NCBI GenBank assembly: GCA_028288585.1
Contig: JAQBNL010000069.1
Location: 1-64,000, forward strand
Direction of reading: 5' to 3'
From: Chitinophagaceae bacterium
GTDB taxonomy: Bacteria; Bacteroidota; Bacteroidia; Chitinophagales; Chitinophagaceae
DNA length: 64,000 nt
The notes beneath the pieces were generated by a model. It did not search any database, was not told the origin of the DNA, and saw only the letters and a list, made by a program, of their open reading frames with translations. Shown here in pieces: positions 28,007 through 39,267 of this stretch. Position numbers and translations under genes: made by a program. Position 1 is the first letter of the stretch. Each line of letters begins with the position of its first letter.

Positions 28007-30586
28007 TTAGAAACCAACATTCCTGCCCCTGAAACGGGAAGAATTAATAGTGTTGCCAATACTGCCGCCAAAGCCTACACGATAATCTACACTTATTTTT
28101 TGCCCGTTCCTGGTACCTGCAACAACATCAAACCGAAGCACTTTAAAAATATTCTCCACTCCTGCAAACACTTCTGCATAGCTATTATTTTTATCAACAT
28201 AAAAAACATTTGCGCCATTCAAAAAAGTCCAGTTAAGTTTTTTAAACAAAGGAATTTTATTTGACAGGAGACCATTTAAATGATGCTCAAAATTAAGTAT
28301 GCTATAAAGATGCGCAGTTGTATAAGCTGAATAATAAGGAAGCAATTGAAAGGTGTTCATATATTCTTTTGCAAACTGCGATTCGTTGCCATTAAAGAAC
28401 TGGTAATCCTGGATAAAAACTTTTTTGTTGTTTAAAAATCCTGCTATCGCAACTTTATATTTTATTGCACCGGCAAGTTTTAAATTAACACCATCAGATA
28501 CAGTGAATTTCCATTTATCAAAATCAACATCACTGCCAAGCAGGTTATTGAAGCCATGAGAGAAGTTTAATGCAAATGTTGGATACTTAGAACCTATGGC
28601 AACTTTACTGTGCGGAAACTGTATGTAGCGCTGGCCGGGCTTTATGCTTACATCAACCGATGCTGTTAAAGCCTGGTGACGGGTAAATTGGGCCGGAAGA
28701 ATTAAATAAGGATAATTGGGCGTTAGTTTTGATTTATTCTTTTTGATGATCACAAAATCCGTGGTATTGTCAAGAGGAATCCTGTCTTCATATAAAGCAC
28801 TAACCTCAAAACGGAACCCGCTTTCATAGCGTTTTGTAAAAGATATATCGCCGAAAATATTTTTATAAATTTTTAAATTATTGTGGCCGAAAAATAATGT
28901 GCCAATAGAATTTCCTAATGCTGAAATATTACTTTCTTTATTAAACTGGCTTATCCTTGTTCCCCCGGAAAAATTCCATTCTTCTCTTTTTAATTTTTTA
29001 TCCAGGCTCCAGTCCCTTGTTCTGAAGTTAACGCCCAGCCATGCGTTAAACTGTTTATCACTAAAGCCATAACGAACATTCCGGGTTACGGTTAGATTGG
29101 TTTTCCAGGCCTTGATATACTTCTGGATATTACCGTCAATATTTACCACCAGTCCTTCAACAGTATTATATTGAAGTGATTTTATTACAGCATCCTGGTG
29201 CCATCTGTAATTTCCTTTAGTTGCATAATGTGTCCTGTCGATGCCACTCCAGAATATTTGTTTAAGGGTAATTGGCCCCTGTTGTTTTTTTAAACTATCA
29301 ATATTGCTTTTGCTAAGAACAGAATCTCTTTCATATTGATAAATACTGTCTTTTATTTTATAATCTTTTATTTCTTCAGGCTCCAAAGGCACAGGGCGGA
29401 TACTGTCCCAATACGCGGTGTTTTTTTTGTTTACAGAAGTATCATACTTTATCACTATCCTGTCAAAATAGTTTTTAGGCAAGCGGGGATCAAGATTGTA
29501 TTTGGAATACACGTTTATAAAATTTCCTATTGCATCAATACCAAACTGTTTAAAATTAAAGTGCACCAGCTGGTTTTTTACCCGCCATACATCGTTGCTT
29601 ACGGCAACATGTATCTGTGTTAATTGAAGTGAATCTATGAGTTCAAGCTGCGAGGTTTTTGTAAGTAACAGGTCGCAGCTATGTATCCGCCAGTCACCTT
29701 CAGTAATATTTATAATACCTGAAAATACCGGCTCATAGCTTCTTTTAGCAATAACGCGGATAGAATTTATTTCCTTTCCATCTTCAAAAAAACTGCCCAG
29801 GAATTTATACCTGTAATAATTTAAAGCATTATCTGCAATGGGAGAAATAAAACCCCGCGGATTTATCCGCGAGGTGAACATTGAAACATTATTCTCATAC
29901 AGGCTGATGAAAGTTGGAAAATTAAATCCAAAGCCATTGCTTCCGCTTTGCCTGCCCGATACCACCTCCAGTTTCACTTTACCCGGTTGCTGCATGGCAA
30001 CTTTTGTAATTGATTCTGATAAAAAAATAATTCCCTTGCCGGTTGAATCAAGACGCATTTCTTTTTTGTCTGCATCAGGCACTTTTTGTCCTAATATCCT
30101 GTCGGGCATACTTCTTAATTTAACCAGCCCTTTAATATATGCCTCGCACTCAAATGCTTTTACCTGGCTGTTATAAAAAGATCTTTTCTTAATTGCCTGC
30201 CGTATAATTTCATAAGCCGGATCTTCATCGCCGCTTTTTACAATTATTTCTTTCATCTGAAATTTTTGCAGGGAAAGAATAAAGATTATTTCTTCATCAT
30301 CTTTTCCTACTGTGATTTCTCTTTCCTGTTTTCCATATCCTACATGCTGGCAAACCAATGTATAAGTGCCTGCCTGTACATTGAAATGAAACCTGCCTTC
30401 ACTATTTGCTGTAACCCCACGGGTAGTACCTTTTATAAATACAGAAGAGAATGGAAGAAGATTGCCCTGCTCATTAAATACCGAGCCATAAATGCTTTGC
30501 GCAGAAGAAGCAAGAGAAAAAGAAGCAAGAGAAAAAAATAACAGGGAAATAAATATTGAATTCCGCGGGATATGAAAATGCATCAA
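28007..30586 (-). CDS. DUF5686 / carboxypeptidase-regulatory-like domain outer membrane protein
   Basis: N-terminal SIYGSVFNEQGNLLPFSSVFIKGTTRGVTANSEGRF domain followed by a long beta-rich region typical of DUF5686. Confidence 0.85.
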   Translation of the reverse strand: MMHFHIPRNSIFISLLFFSLASFSLASSAQSIYGSVFNEQGNLLPFSSVFIKGTTRGVTANSEGRFHFNVQAGTYTLVCQHVGYGKQEREITVGKDDEEIIFILSLQKFQMKEIIVKSGDEDPAYEIIRQAIKKRSFYNSQVKAFECEAYIKGLVKLRSMPDRILGQKVPDADKKEMRLDSTGKGIIFLSESITKVAMQQPGKVKLEVVSGRQSGSNGFGFNFPTFISLYENNVSMFTSRINPRGFISPIADNALNYYRYKFLGSFFEDGKEINSIRVIAKRSYEPVFSGIINITEGDWRIHSCDLLLTKTSQLELIDSLQLTQIHVAVSNDVWRVKNQLVHFNFKQFGIDAIGNFINVYSKYNLDPRLPKNYFDRIVIKYDTSVNKKNTAYWDSIRPVPLEPEEIKDYKIKDSIYQYERDSVLSKSNIDSLKKQQGPITLKQIFWSGIDRTHYATKGNYRWHQDAVIKSLQYNTVEGLVVNIDGNIQKYIKAWKTNLTVTRNVRYGFSDKQFNAWLGVNFRTRDWSLDKKLKREEWNFSGGTRISQFNKESNISALGNSIGTLFFGHNNLKIYKNIFGDISFTKRYESGFRFEVSALYEDRIPLDNTTDFVIIKKNKSKLTPNYPYLILPAQFTRHQALTASVDVSIKPGQRYIQFPHSKVAIGSKYPTFALNFSHGFNNLLGSDVDFDKWKFTVSDGVNLKLAGAIKYKVAIAGFLNNKKVFIQDYQFFNGNESQFAKEYMNTFQLLPYYSAYTTAHLYSILNFEHHLNGLLSNKIPLFKKLNWTFLNGANVFYVDKNNSYAEVFAGVENIFKVLRFDVVAGTRNGQKISVDYRVGFGGSIGNTINSSRFRGRNVGF

Positions 30587-30602
30587 CGAATTTAAACAGA
30601 AA

Positions 30603-30962
30603 TCAGTAAGAAGGTGAAACCTTTTTCTTTCTCAGAAAGCTTCCGGTCATTGCCGCAAAGCCGGCAACCAGTCCACCAATCAATGCAGTAGCAAGCATTA
30701 GTAAATATGGGCTGTCAATTTTTAAAATAACCAATGATACTTTATGTGCAAGAATATGCTCATTGCTGCTGCTTATCCAAAAACTTAATACACCCCATAA
30801 TAAAAACAATGCAAGAAATCCTGTGAGAAAACTCATTCCTGCTGATTGCGCAATTAATGCAGCAACTATAAAAGCAACAATCGCAATGCTCCACCATGGA
30901 AAATACAGGCAGGCGGCAAAGCTTAACAATGCAATGAGGATTATTGATACTATGAATTTCAT
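30603..30962 (-). CDS. Small integral membrane protein
   Basis: 119 aa with about four hydrophobic segments; follows the adjacent gene's orientation. Confidence 0.65.
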   Translation of the reverse strand: MKFIVSIILIALLSFAACLYFPWWSIAIVAFIVAALIAQSAGMSFLTGFLALFLLWGVLSFWISSSNEHILAHKVSLVILKIDSPYLLMLATALIGGLVAGFAAMTGSFLRKKKVSPSY

Positions 30963-31086
30963 TTTACTATTTTTAGCCTCACCCTCATTCCCTCTCCTAT
31001 AAAGAGGGAGGCCAGGGATTTGGAAGCGATGAACTTTTGTTTTTTACATTTCAACATTATCCTCAATATTCAATTGCATATCTAAC

Positions 31087-33543
31087 TTATTTAGCGAACG
31101 TTATTTTCCCTTTTACACGTTTATCGCTTTCTTCAGATTGCTTCATTACCCAGATGGCATAATATTTTCCTGCAACCCAGGTATCAATAAAATTGTCGTA
31201 ATATTTGCTGCCTGGATTTCCGCTTTGCCCGCCGGGATAAACGCCATAAGCTTCTGTTTGCGGTGTTAATGAAACTATCATTCTCCAGCTGGGACCATGA
31301 TTGGACTTTGCAGCATTAATACAATGCGTTCCCCCGCCAATTGGTAAATGAAGCCTGCTGAAGGGGTCTAACTTAGTAAGGTGCACCACTTTGGTATCTT
31401 TATACTTTGCCCATTCAAGCCTGCCTTTGCTTTCAGCATCTTTTAATTCAACAACAGCTTTTTTAAATGAAGCCGTCACCTCATCCGCAAGTGTTTCTGT
31501 TGGTGATGTATTTATATCGTCTAAAAATTTAAATGCAGAATCTTTTAATATTGCTTCCAGTAAAGTGCTTTCATAGGGTTTCATAATAGTTTTAGGAGCT
31601 TTGGCAAATTCATCGTTCCACACGGTATCCTCAAAATGCGCCCATGTTAAATAAAATACTGTAGCGCCTTTGGAAGTAACATCATTTCTGAAATCCCATG
31701 TTCTTAAAATATTAAAATATTTTTTTTCTTCCGCACTCAATTCATTCTCTTTCATATTTTTCAAAAACACGGGTGCTGCCATTTCTGCAAATACATTATA
31801 ATTATCTGTTTGCAATTTTTTTATATCATCTACAGTAATATTATTCATTGCGTTTAACCGGCGGTTAATAGTAATGCCACGATAAGGTGTATACCCGCTG
31901 CCAAGATAATAAGGATAGGTAGAATCAGCAGGGCGTTGATTGGCACTGCTTACAAAATTTCTTTCCGGATTATATTGAAACGGCGTTTCATCCATTGGTA
32001 TCATTGCCTGCCACATATAGCTGCTGTCAGTGCCGGGCATTATAAAATCCCCCTGCCCTTTCCATTTGGCCGGAAATTCTCCCTGTGTTCTTATAGCAAT
32101 GTCACCGCTCTTTGTTGCGAAAACACAATTTTGTCCCGGTGTATGAAGATTCACCACAGCTGCTGAATAATCTGCATAATTTTTTGCACGGTTAAGCATG
32201 TTAAATATTTTCAGCTCATTACTCGGGTCATGTGCTTTCCATCGCACTGCATAATCTCTATTGCCCGTTGTTTTATTACCTGTAAAATTTTTATCAAACA
32301 TTACGGGTCCAAAAACTGTGTAGGCAACTGTATCAATATAATCAGGTTTACCTTTTATTTTTATTGCCTCAAATCTGAAGTCAGTTTTTTTCCATTCATT
32401 ATTAAACCAATATTCCTGCCTGCTCTCATCTTTAAATTTAATTTCATAATAATCTCTTACATCTCTTCCGCCATTTGTAAAGCCAAAAGCACAGCTGTCA
32501 TTAAACCCTATTATAATGCCGGGGGAGCCTGGAAAACTTACACCATACGCATTAAAGTTTGGTGTAGATATCTGCATTTCATACCAAAGCGACGGAAGGT
32601 TTAAACCCAGGTGTGGATCGTTTGCTAAGATTGGGTAGCCGCTTTGTGTTTTCTTTCCGCTTACAGCCCAGTTGTTGCTGCCATTATCTTTATCAGGTTT
32701 TTGTTCAGTAAGAGATATTGGTGAAGTATTATTAAAGTATAATGAATCTGCTGTGGCCGGAATTTTAAGTTCAACTTTTGGTTTTGAATAAACGGTACCC
32801 TTTGGAATAATTGGATCAGCAGAATCGGGGATAGCAGGATATAGCTTTGCAAAATCTTCTTTTGAAAAAAAATTTTTTGCATTGGTCATCTCAAAATCAT
32901 TTTCATGCGCTGCCAGGTCATATGCCATATATTTTAAAAACAAAGCTGTTTTAAAATTATTCCATTTTTCAGGCTTGTATCCAATCAACTTATACTCAAT
33001 AGGTAAACTGCTCTCGTTTAAACTTTCAATCCAGGCATTTACCCCGGCGGTATAGGCATCACATTCCGACTTCATTACCGTGTCTTTTTCAACTTCCCGT
33101 AAAGCATTTTCTGCGGCATATACCATCCCCAGTCTTCTAAATTCCCTGTCATGATTTAATGCAACGTCACCCACTATTTCACTGGCTCTGCCTGCTGCGG
33201 CATGTGTTTGCAACTCCATTTGCCACAAACGAAACTTAGCATGTAAATAGCCCTGAACAAAATATGCATCGTTTTCCTGCTCAGCAAAAATGTGGGGTAC
33301 AAGGCGGTCATCTAAGTAAACATTTACTTTACCCGTAAGCTGGGGAAAAGAAAGGTTTGCAGTAAAATCTTCATTAACCGGCTCGGCATTTTGCCATATG
33401 CCATGTTGAGGGCTTAACAATTTACCCAAAGGCGCCGGCAGCAGTAAAGAAGTATTCAGAATAATAATTAATGCTGCTGTAATAAAACCGAAAATAATAA
33501 AAGGTATAACTCTCATAAATGATTTGGTAATGTAAAATAACAT
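31087..33543 (-). CDS. Penicillin acylase family protein (Ntn-hydrolase)
   Basis: DNGSNNWAVSGKKTQSGYPILANDPHLGLNLPSLWYEMQ with predicted nucleophile Ser; GYKPEKWNN. A later Met (33516) may be the true start. Confidence 0.93.
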   Translation of the reverse strand: MLFYITKSFMRVIPFIIFGFITAALIIILNTSLLLPAPLGKLLSPQHGIWQNAEPVNEDFTANLSFPQLTGKVNVYLDDRLVPHIFAEQENDAYFVQGYLHAKFRLWQMELQTHAAAGRASEIVGDVALNHDREFRRLGMVYAAENALREVEKDTVMKSECDAYTAGVNAWIESLNESSLPIEYKLIGYKPEKWNNFKTALFLKYMAYDLAAHENDFEMTNAKNFFSKEDFAKLYPAIPDSADPIIPKGTVYSKPKVELKIPATADSLYFNNTSPISLTEQKPDKDNGSNNWAVSGKKTQSGYPILANDPHLGLNLPSLWYEMQISTPNFNAYGVSFPGSPGIIIGFNDSCAFGFTNGGRDVRDYYEIKFKDESRQEYWFNNEWKKTDFRFEAIKIKGKPDYIDTVAYTVFGPVMFDKNFTGNKTTGNRDYAVRWKAHDPSNELKIFNMLNRAKNYADYSAAVVNLHTPGQNCVFATKSGDIAIRTQGEFPAKWKGQGDFIMPGTDSSYMWQAMIPMDETPFQYNPERNFVSSANQRPADSTYPYYLGSGYTPYRGITINRRLNAMNNITVDDIKKLQTDNYNVFAEMAAPVFLKNMKENELSAEEKKYFNILRTWDFRNDVTSKGATVFYLTWAHFEDTVWNDEFAKAPKTIMKPYESTLLEAILKDSAFKFLDDINTSPTETLADEVTASFKKAVVELKDAESKGRLEWAKYKDTKVVHLTKLDPFSRLHLPIGGGTHCINAAKSNHGPSWRMIVSLTPQTEAYGVYPGGQSGNPGSKYYDNFIDTWVAGKYYAIWVMKQSEESDKRVKGKITFAK

Positions 33544-33590
33544 AAAAAAGTAACCAGTGATAAGTTATCGGTAATAAGTTGTAAGTATTT

Positions 33591-34205
33591 TTGAGCATGG
33601 ATATTTCACAGGATACAAAGAATATTTTAGGATTGCAATTGCCCACTGACCCACGATGGGTTGACCTGGCAAGTATTTCCCTGGAAGATATTTTAACTGA
33701 CCATGCTTACTGCGAGCAAAAGGCTGCCAACACCTGCATTTCTCTTATAACAAAATATAGTGATAAAGATGATTTAGTTAATGAGCTTTCTCCAATTGTA
33801 ACAGAGGAATGGGGCCACTTTCGTTTGGTGCTTGCTGAATTAAGAAAAAGAAACCTGCAGTTGGGCAAACAACGTAAAGATGAATATGTAAATAAACTTT
33901 TAGCGTTTCAAAAAAAAGGTGGCAACCCTGAAGAACGGTTTTTAGACCTCCTTTTAACTATGGCTTTAATTGAGGCACGCAGCTGTGAACGTTTTAAACG
34001 ATTAAGTGAAGGGCTGGCGGATGAATACATGAGAAATTTTTACAGGAAGTTTATGGAAAGCGAGGCCGGTCATTATACCTTGTTTATAACCTTGGCAGAA
34101 ACCTATATTGCAAAAGAAAGAGTTAGGGTAAGATGGAAAGAGTGGCTTGCCTATGAAGCAGGTGTAATACAAAATTTAGAAGTTAGAGGAGACAGGGTAC
34201 ATTGA
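33591..34205 (+). CDS. miaE: tRNA-(ms2io6A)-hydroxylase
   Basis: LGLQLPTDPRWVDLA, DHAYCEQKAA, TEEWGHFRLVLAELRKR, IEARSCERFKRLSE, ESEAGHYTLF. Confidence 0.93.
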   Translation: MSMDISQDTKNILGLQLPTDPRWVDLASISLEDILTDHAYCEQKAANTCISLITKYSDKDDLVNELSPIVTEEWGHFRLVLAELRKRNLQLGKQRKDEYVNKLLAFQKKGGNPEERFLDLLLTMALIEARSCERFKRLSEGLADEYMRNFYRKFMESEAGHYTLFITLAETYIAKERVRVRWKEWLAYEAGVIQNLEVRGDRVH

Positions 34206-34298
34206 TTTATACAAAAAATAACTTTACGTTATACAACTGCCCCGGTTATTAAATATATTTTTGAGAATATTTTTTAATCATTAACCACTGAACCACTA

Positions 34299-35018
34299 AT
34301 GAAATTATTTATTATTGCAGCACTGCTGCTTATTTCAATTTCTTCTTTTGCCCAAAGTAATATTTTAAAATCCACCCGTAACAGTGCAATAAAAATAGAT
34401 GGCGATGCATCAGAATGGAGCCAACCTCTAAGGTTCTATGATAAGGATACCAAACTATTTTTTGATTTCTCTAACGATGATTCTCATTTATTTCTATGCT
34501 TTCAAACTAATGATAATGCAGAGCAAATGAAAATCATGCTTGCAGGAATGACAGTTACATTAAAGATAAAAGGCAATGGTAAAGCTTCCATAAAGTTTCC
34601 CCTGCAGCAAGCTGAAAAAAACATGATGCAGGTGAAAGGCTTTAAAACAAAAGATGGAGTAATTGCGGCAAATGATAACTCAGGAATAAACGTTTCAATT
34701 GGCCGAAGTGATAATAACCTGGCATATGAAATTGCAATCCCATTAAAAGAATTATCAGGAGATGATTATATAAAAGACTTTGATAAAGACCTTGAGCTTA
34801 CAGTGGAAATTCATCCTTTAAAACAACCCGGTTCAGGTGATGAAAAAAACTATTCAGGAGGACAAGGTGGTGGCAGAGGAAAAATGGGTGGTGGTGGTGG
34901 CGGACAAGGCAGAGGTGGCGGGCAGAGAAATGATGAAAGCAGCCCCGAACATAATACAGATAGAACAAGTATGTCTGAAAAAACAGAATTCAAACAAAAG
35001 TTTACGCTGACAAAATAA
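34299..35018 (+). CDS. Secreted protein with Gly/Arg-rich C-terminal tail
   Basis: Signal peptide ...ISSFAQ; tail GGQGGGRGKMGGGGGGQGRGGGQRN. Confidence 0.8.
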   Translation: MKLFIIAALLLISISSFAQSNILKSTRNSAIKIDGDASEWSQPLRFYDKDTKLFFDFSNDDSHLFLCFQTNDNAEQMKIMLAGMTVTLKIKGNGKASIKFPLQQAEKNMMQVKGFKTKDGVIAANDNSGINVSIGRSDNNLAYEIAIPLKELSGDDYIKDFDKDLELTVEIHPLKQPGSGDEKNYSGGQGGGRGKMGGGGGGQGRGGGQRNDESSPEHNTDRTSMSEKTEFKQKFTLTK

Positions 35019-35065
35019 ATTGTATCCATATTATTTGCAGGCAGGGTTTTTGAGACACCCCGTTC

Positions 35066-36376
35066 ATGGCAAACCAGGCGGATATTTCTGAGGTAAATAT
35101 ATCGGAAAGAAAAAGTGAGGGATGGATAAATAAGATCTCCTCTACATTTCCTGCATTGCAAAGCAGGAATTATAAATTATATTTTAGCGGGCAGTTATTT
35201 TCACTTATTGGTACCTGGCTGCAAATTGTTGCAGAAGGCTGGCTTGTTTTAAAACTAACTAACTCTGCTTTTCTTATTGGCCTTGTTGCCGCTCTTGCCA
35301 CACTTCCTTCGCTTTTATTCACACTTTTTGGAGGAGTGATCGTGGACAGGTTCCCTAAAAGAAAAATATTATTGATAACGCAATCATGCGCTATGGTACT
35401 GGCATTAATATATGGAACGCTTACTCTTTTAAACGTCATCACCATTTGGGAAATAGGACTATTGGCTTTTTTATTAGGATTAGTTGGCGCTGTAGATGCA
35501 CCGGCACGACAATCTTTTGTATCGGAAATCGTAAATAAAGATCAGCTTCCGTCAGCCATTGCACTTAACTCAGGGGCATTTAATTCAGCACGGGTCATTG
35601 GTCCCGGTATTGCCGGAATTTTAATTGCGATAACAGGGCCAGGCGGTGCATTTATAGTTAACGGATTAAGTTATATCGCTGTTATCATTGCTTTATTAAA
35701 TATGCAATTAAACAAAATTTCGGTACGCAAAAAGCAAAATGCATTTACCGCAATTAAAGACGGCTTATCATACTCATTTGCTCACCCGATCATTCGTACA
35801 CTCATAATTCTTACAGGTATCTCTTCCATTTTTGGATGGTCGTACACCACCCTTATGCCATACATAGCACATAATAAATTTCATTTAGATGCCGCAGGAT
35901 TGGGCTCTTTATATGTTGCCACGGGGTTGGGGGCTTTACTGGCTACTGTAATTATTTCGATATTTTCCAAAAAAGTTTCGCCGGTTACATTTATAATAGG
36001 CGGCAATATGTTGTTTGCTGTAAGTCTTCTTTTATTCAGTAATATAAAAAATTATCACATAGCACTGGTATTGCTATTTATTGCAGGTATTGGTTTAATA
36101 AGCCAGTTCTCTACTATAAATACTACCATACAAAGTTTAGTGAAAGATGAATTTAGAGGGAGAGTAATGAGTATTTATGTATTAATGTTCTTAGGGCTTG
36201 CCCCCATTGGTAATTTTGAAGTGGGATGGCTGTCAGAAAAATGGGGAACTGATTTTGCGATAAGCTTCGGTGCTGTAGTTGTTTTTATTTCAGGACTTAC
36301 GATTTATTTAGCAAGAAATAAAATAAGAGAAGCGCATGCTGAATATAAGAGCGAACAAATAACTCATCCTGCATAA
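35066..36376 (+). CDS. MFS transporter (EntS/MFS_3-like)
   Basis: RNYKLYFSGQLFSLIGTWLQIVAEGWLVLKLTNS..., GAVDAPARQSFVSEIV. Confidence 0.9.
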   Translation: MANQADISEVNISERKSEGWINKISSTFPALQSRNYKLYFSGQLFSLIGTWLQIVAEGWLVLKLTNSAFLIGLVAALATLPSLLFTLFGGVIVDRFPKRKILLITQSCAMVLALIYGTLTLLNVITIWEIGLLAFLLGLVGAVDAPARQSFVSEIVNKDQLPSAIALNSGAFNSARVIGPGIAGILIAITGPGGAFIVNGLSYIAVIIALLNMQLNKISVRKKQNAFTAIKDGLSYSFAHPIIRTLIILTGISSIFGWSYTTLMPYIAHNKFHLDAAGLGSLYVATGLGALLATVIISIFSKKVSPVTFIIGGNMLFAVSLLLFSNIKNYHIALVLLFIAGIGLISQFSTINTTIQSLVKDEFRGRVMSIYVLMFLGLAPIGNFEVGWLSEKWGTDFAISFGAVVVFISGLTIYLARNKIREAHAEYKSEQITHPA

Positions 36377-36390
36377 CATAGGAATAATCG

Positions 36391-36804
36391 TTAAAAAATT
36401 AAAACAAAAGTTCCTCCAATAATAAGCAAGGCGCCAACAGTGGTTTTCATCGTTAAAGGTTCTCCTAAAAAAATTACGGCTAAAATAATCGCTATTGCGA
36501 CGCTCATTTTATCAACCGGCGCTACCTGCGAAACTTTCCCCAGTTGCAATGCCTTAAAATAAAATATCCATGATAACCCCGTTGCAATACCTGAAAGACA
36601 CAGGAATAAAATATTTTGTTTTGATAGTGTGCTTATAGTTGAAGTGCTGCCCCTGAAAAATGCAATGCCCCATGCAAGAATTAGAATAACAACTGTCCGG
36701 ATAGCAGTCGCCAGGTCTGTATCAACTCCTTTAATTCCAACCTTGGCAAAGATGGCTGTAAGGGCTGCAAATAATGCAGAGAGTAAAGCATATATCCACC
36801 ACAT
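36391..36804 (-). CDS. Single-domain EamA/DMT-type membrane protein
   Basis: Half-size (137 aa) EamA pattern: AIFAKVGIKGVDTDLATAIR...AVIFLGEPLTMKTTVGALLIIGG. Confidence 0.88.
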   Translation of the reverse strand: MWWIYALLSALFAALTAIFAKVGIKGVDTDLATAIRTVVILILAWGIAFFRGSTSTISTLSKQNILFLCLSGIATGLSWIFYFKALQLGKVSQVAPVDKMSVAIAIILAVIFLGEPLTMKTTVGALLIIGGTFVLIF

Positions 36805-36822
36805 ATAAATAGGTTTTTAGTT

Positions 36823-37833
36823 TTAATTTATTCCTTTAAAGAATGGCGCTATTAATTCATAAGAATGAATTTTAGCAGCGTTGTCATAAATATAGGATGC
36901 CACCATTATTTCATCCACACCCGTATCATCTAAAAAAGTTTGCAACCTTTTATGAACAGTTTCTGCACTGCCAATAAAAGTGTATTGCATCATCTGCTTT
37001 ACTGCTGCCTCTTCATATTCGCTCCAAACGCCATCCATACTTTTTATTGGAGGTTGTAGGGGCATTCGTTTATTGGTTACAATGCCCATAGCAAGGCGGT
37101 AGAAAGAACTGGCAAGATATTGTGCCTCCTCATCCGTATCGGCTGCAATTATATTTATGCAAGTCATTGAATAAGGTTGCTGCAATTCGCCGGAGGGTGT
37201 AAACCGCTGGCGATATAATTTTAATGCCTCCTGCAAAAGTGCAGGTGCAAAGTGAGCGGCAAATGCGAAAGGCAAACCCAGTACGGCAGCCAGTTGTGCA
37301 CTGTAAGTACTGGAACCTAAAAGCCATATAGGTACTTGTGTTCCTTCGCCCGGTATAGCACGAACTTTTGTTCCGACGCTTCGTGGCGCTAAATAATTTT
37401 TGAGTTCTATAACATCCTGCGGAAAGTCATCTATATTGCCATTTAAATTTCTGCGTAACGCAAAAGAAGTAAGCTGGTCTGTGCCTGGCGCCCTGCCTAA
37501 CCCAAGGTCAATTCTGCCGGGATAAAGTGATTCCAGCGTACCGAATTGTTCTGCAATAATTAATGGTGCATGATTGGGAAGCATAACGCCGCCTGCGCCT
37601 ACACGAATGGATGAAGTGCCCGCAGCTATGTAGCCAATTAATACCGATGTTGCAGAACTGGCAATGTTTTCCATATTGTGATGTTCGGCAAACCAATAAC
37701 GGTTGTAACCCAATTGCTCTACACGCTTTGCAACCTGCAGGCTCTTTCTGAAAGAATCTGCGGGAATATCTCCCTGTACTATTGTTGCCAGGTCGAGCAC
37801 ACTTACGGGTATGTCACTTAATTTTTTCTTCAT
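36823..37833 (-). CDS. LLM-class flavin-dependent oxidoreductase (luciferase-like)
   Basis: [47 protein letters not shown]. Confidence 0.93.
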   Translation of the reverse strand: MKKKLSDIPVSVLDLATIVQGDIPADSFRKSLQVAKRVEQLGYNRYWFAEHHNMENIASSATSVLIGYIAAGTSSIRVGAGGVMLPNHAPLIIAEQFGTLESLYPGRIDLGLGRAPGTDQLTSFALRRNLNGNIDDFPQDVIELKNYLAPRSVGTKVRAIPGEGTQVPIWLLGSSTYSAQLAAVLGLPFAFAAHFAPALLQEALKLYRQRFTPSGELQQPYSMTCINIIAADTDEEAQYLASSFYRLAMGIVTNKRMPLQPPIKSMDGVWSEYEEAAVKQMMQYTFIGSAETVHKRLQTFLDDTGVDEIMVASYIYDNAAKIHSYELIAPFFKGIN

Positions 37834-38045
37834 GTATTTTTTTATGTCTATATCCTTTACAAAAATGCTTCCTAAATACTAAACATGACAGGGTAACAGC
37901 ATTTACAAAAAAATTTATTAAAATTGTACTTCAAACCATAATAATTTTCTCACACATTTGTTATTTTATACTTACACAAAATATTAAACGTTCATAGTTG
38001 GAACGGGCATTGCTATAATTATAGATTTATTAATTTTTTATAAGA

Positions 38046-39254
38046 ATGAGCACTAATAAATTCATGTTTGCTACGGGAATTGAAAACAGCTACCCTACTA
38101 TTACTTTAGCCGACGGTACAATTAAGCGGGTAGATGAAATGGAGAAGACCGGCCATTATAAATATTGGAAAGATGATTTCAGACTGACTAAAGAAATGGG
38201 TATTGAGCATCTCCGTTATGGCACTCCATATTTTTCTTTACACCAGGGCCCGGGAAAATACGACTGGAGCTTTAGTGATGAGGTTTTTAATGAAATGAAA
38301 GAGCTTGGCATTATTCCCCTGGTTGACCTTTGCCACTTTGGCGTACCTGACTGGATAGGAAATTTTCAAAACCCAGACTGGCCTAACTATTTTGCTGAAT
38401 ATGCTGAAGCCTTTGCAACGCGTTATCCTTATTTACAGTTTTATACTCCCATAAACGAAATATTTATTGCTGCAATGTTCAGCGGGCAATATGGCTGGTG
38501 GAATGAATGCAAAAGCGATGAACGCTCATTTGTTACCGCCTTAAAACACTTATGCAAGGCAAATGTGCTTGCCTCCAAGGCTATCTTAAAAGTTCAGCCT
38601 GATGTGTATTTTATACAGAGTGAATCATCAGAATATTTTCATGCTGAAGACCCAACCTGCCAGCCGCAATGCGATTTTTTAAATCAAAAAAGATTTCTTT
38701 CTCTCGACCTTACCTACGGACATTCAGTTGATGTAACCACTTATAAATATTTAATGGAAAACGGGATGACGGATGAGGAATATACATGGTTTCATCAAAA
38801 CCAGATGAAAGATAAAAGCCGCTGCATAATGGGTAACGATTATTATATAACCAATGAACACATGGTTCACCCCAATGGCAGCACAAGCCCGGCCGGAGAG
38901 ATATTCGGATATTATGTTATTACCCACCAGTACTTTCGCCGTTACCGGTTGCCGGTAATGCATACTGAAACAAATATTACCGAGCCATTTTCTGTACACT
39001 GGCTTCGCAAGCAATGGGCAAATGTGTATCGCTTAAAACAGGATGGAGTACCCATAGTAGGTTTTACATGGTATAGCCTCATTGACCAGGTTGACTGGGA
39101 CAGTGCATTGCGTAATGACGATGGCATTGTAAACTCACTGGGCCTTTATGATCTTGATAGAAAGATACGCCAGGTAGGAATAGAATATAAAAACCTTATT
39201 ACCCAATGGCAGGATGTACTGGCAAGGGAAAGCTTTGGTGTACATATTTTTTAA
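38046..39254 (+). CDS. Glycoside hydrolase family 1-like protein
   Basis: TPINEIF (acid/base NE), MHTETNIT (candidate nucleophile), GFTWYSLIDQVDW. Confidence 0.8.
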   Translation: MSTNKFMFATGIENSYPTITLADGTIKRVDEMEKTGHYKYWKDDFRLTKEMGIEHLRYGTPYFSLHQGPGKYDWSFSDEVFNEMKELGIIPLVDLCHFGVPDWIGNFQNPDWPNYFAEYAEAFATRYPYLQFYTPINEIFIAAMFSGQYGWWNECKSDERSFVTALKHLCKANVLASKAILKVQPDVYFIQSESSEYFHAEDPTCQPQCDFLNQKRFLSLDLTYGHSVDVTTYKYLMENGMTDEEYTWFHQNQMKDKSRCIMGNDYYITNEHMVHPNGSTSPAGEIFGYYVITHQYFRRYRLPVMHTETNITEPFSVHWLRKQWANVYRLKQDGVPIVGFTWYSLIDQVDWDSALRNDDGIVNSLGLYDLDRKIRQVGIEYKNLITQWQDVLARESFGVHIF

Positions 39255-39267
39255 ATTCATTTTGAAC

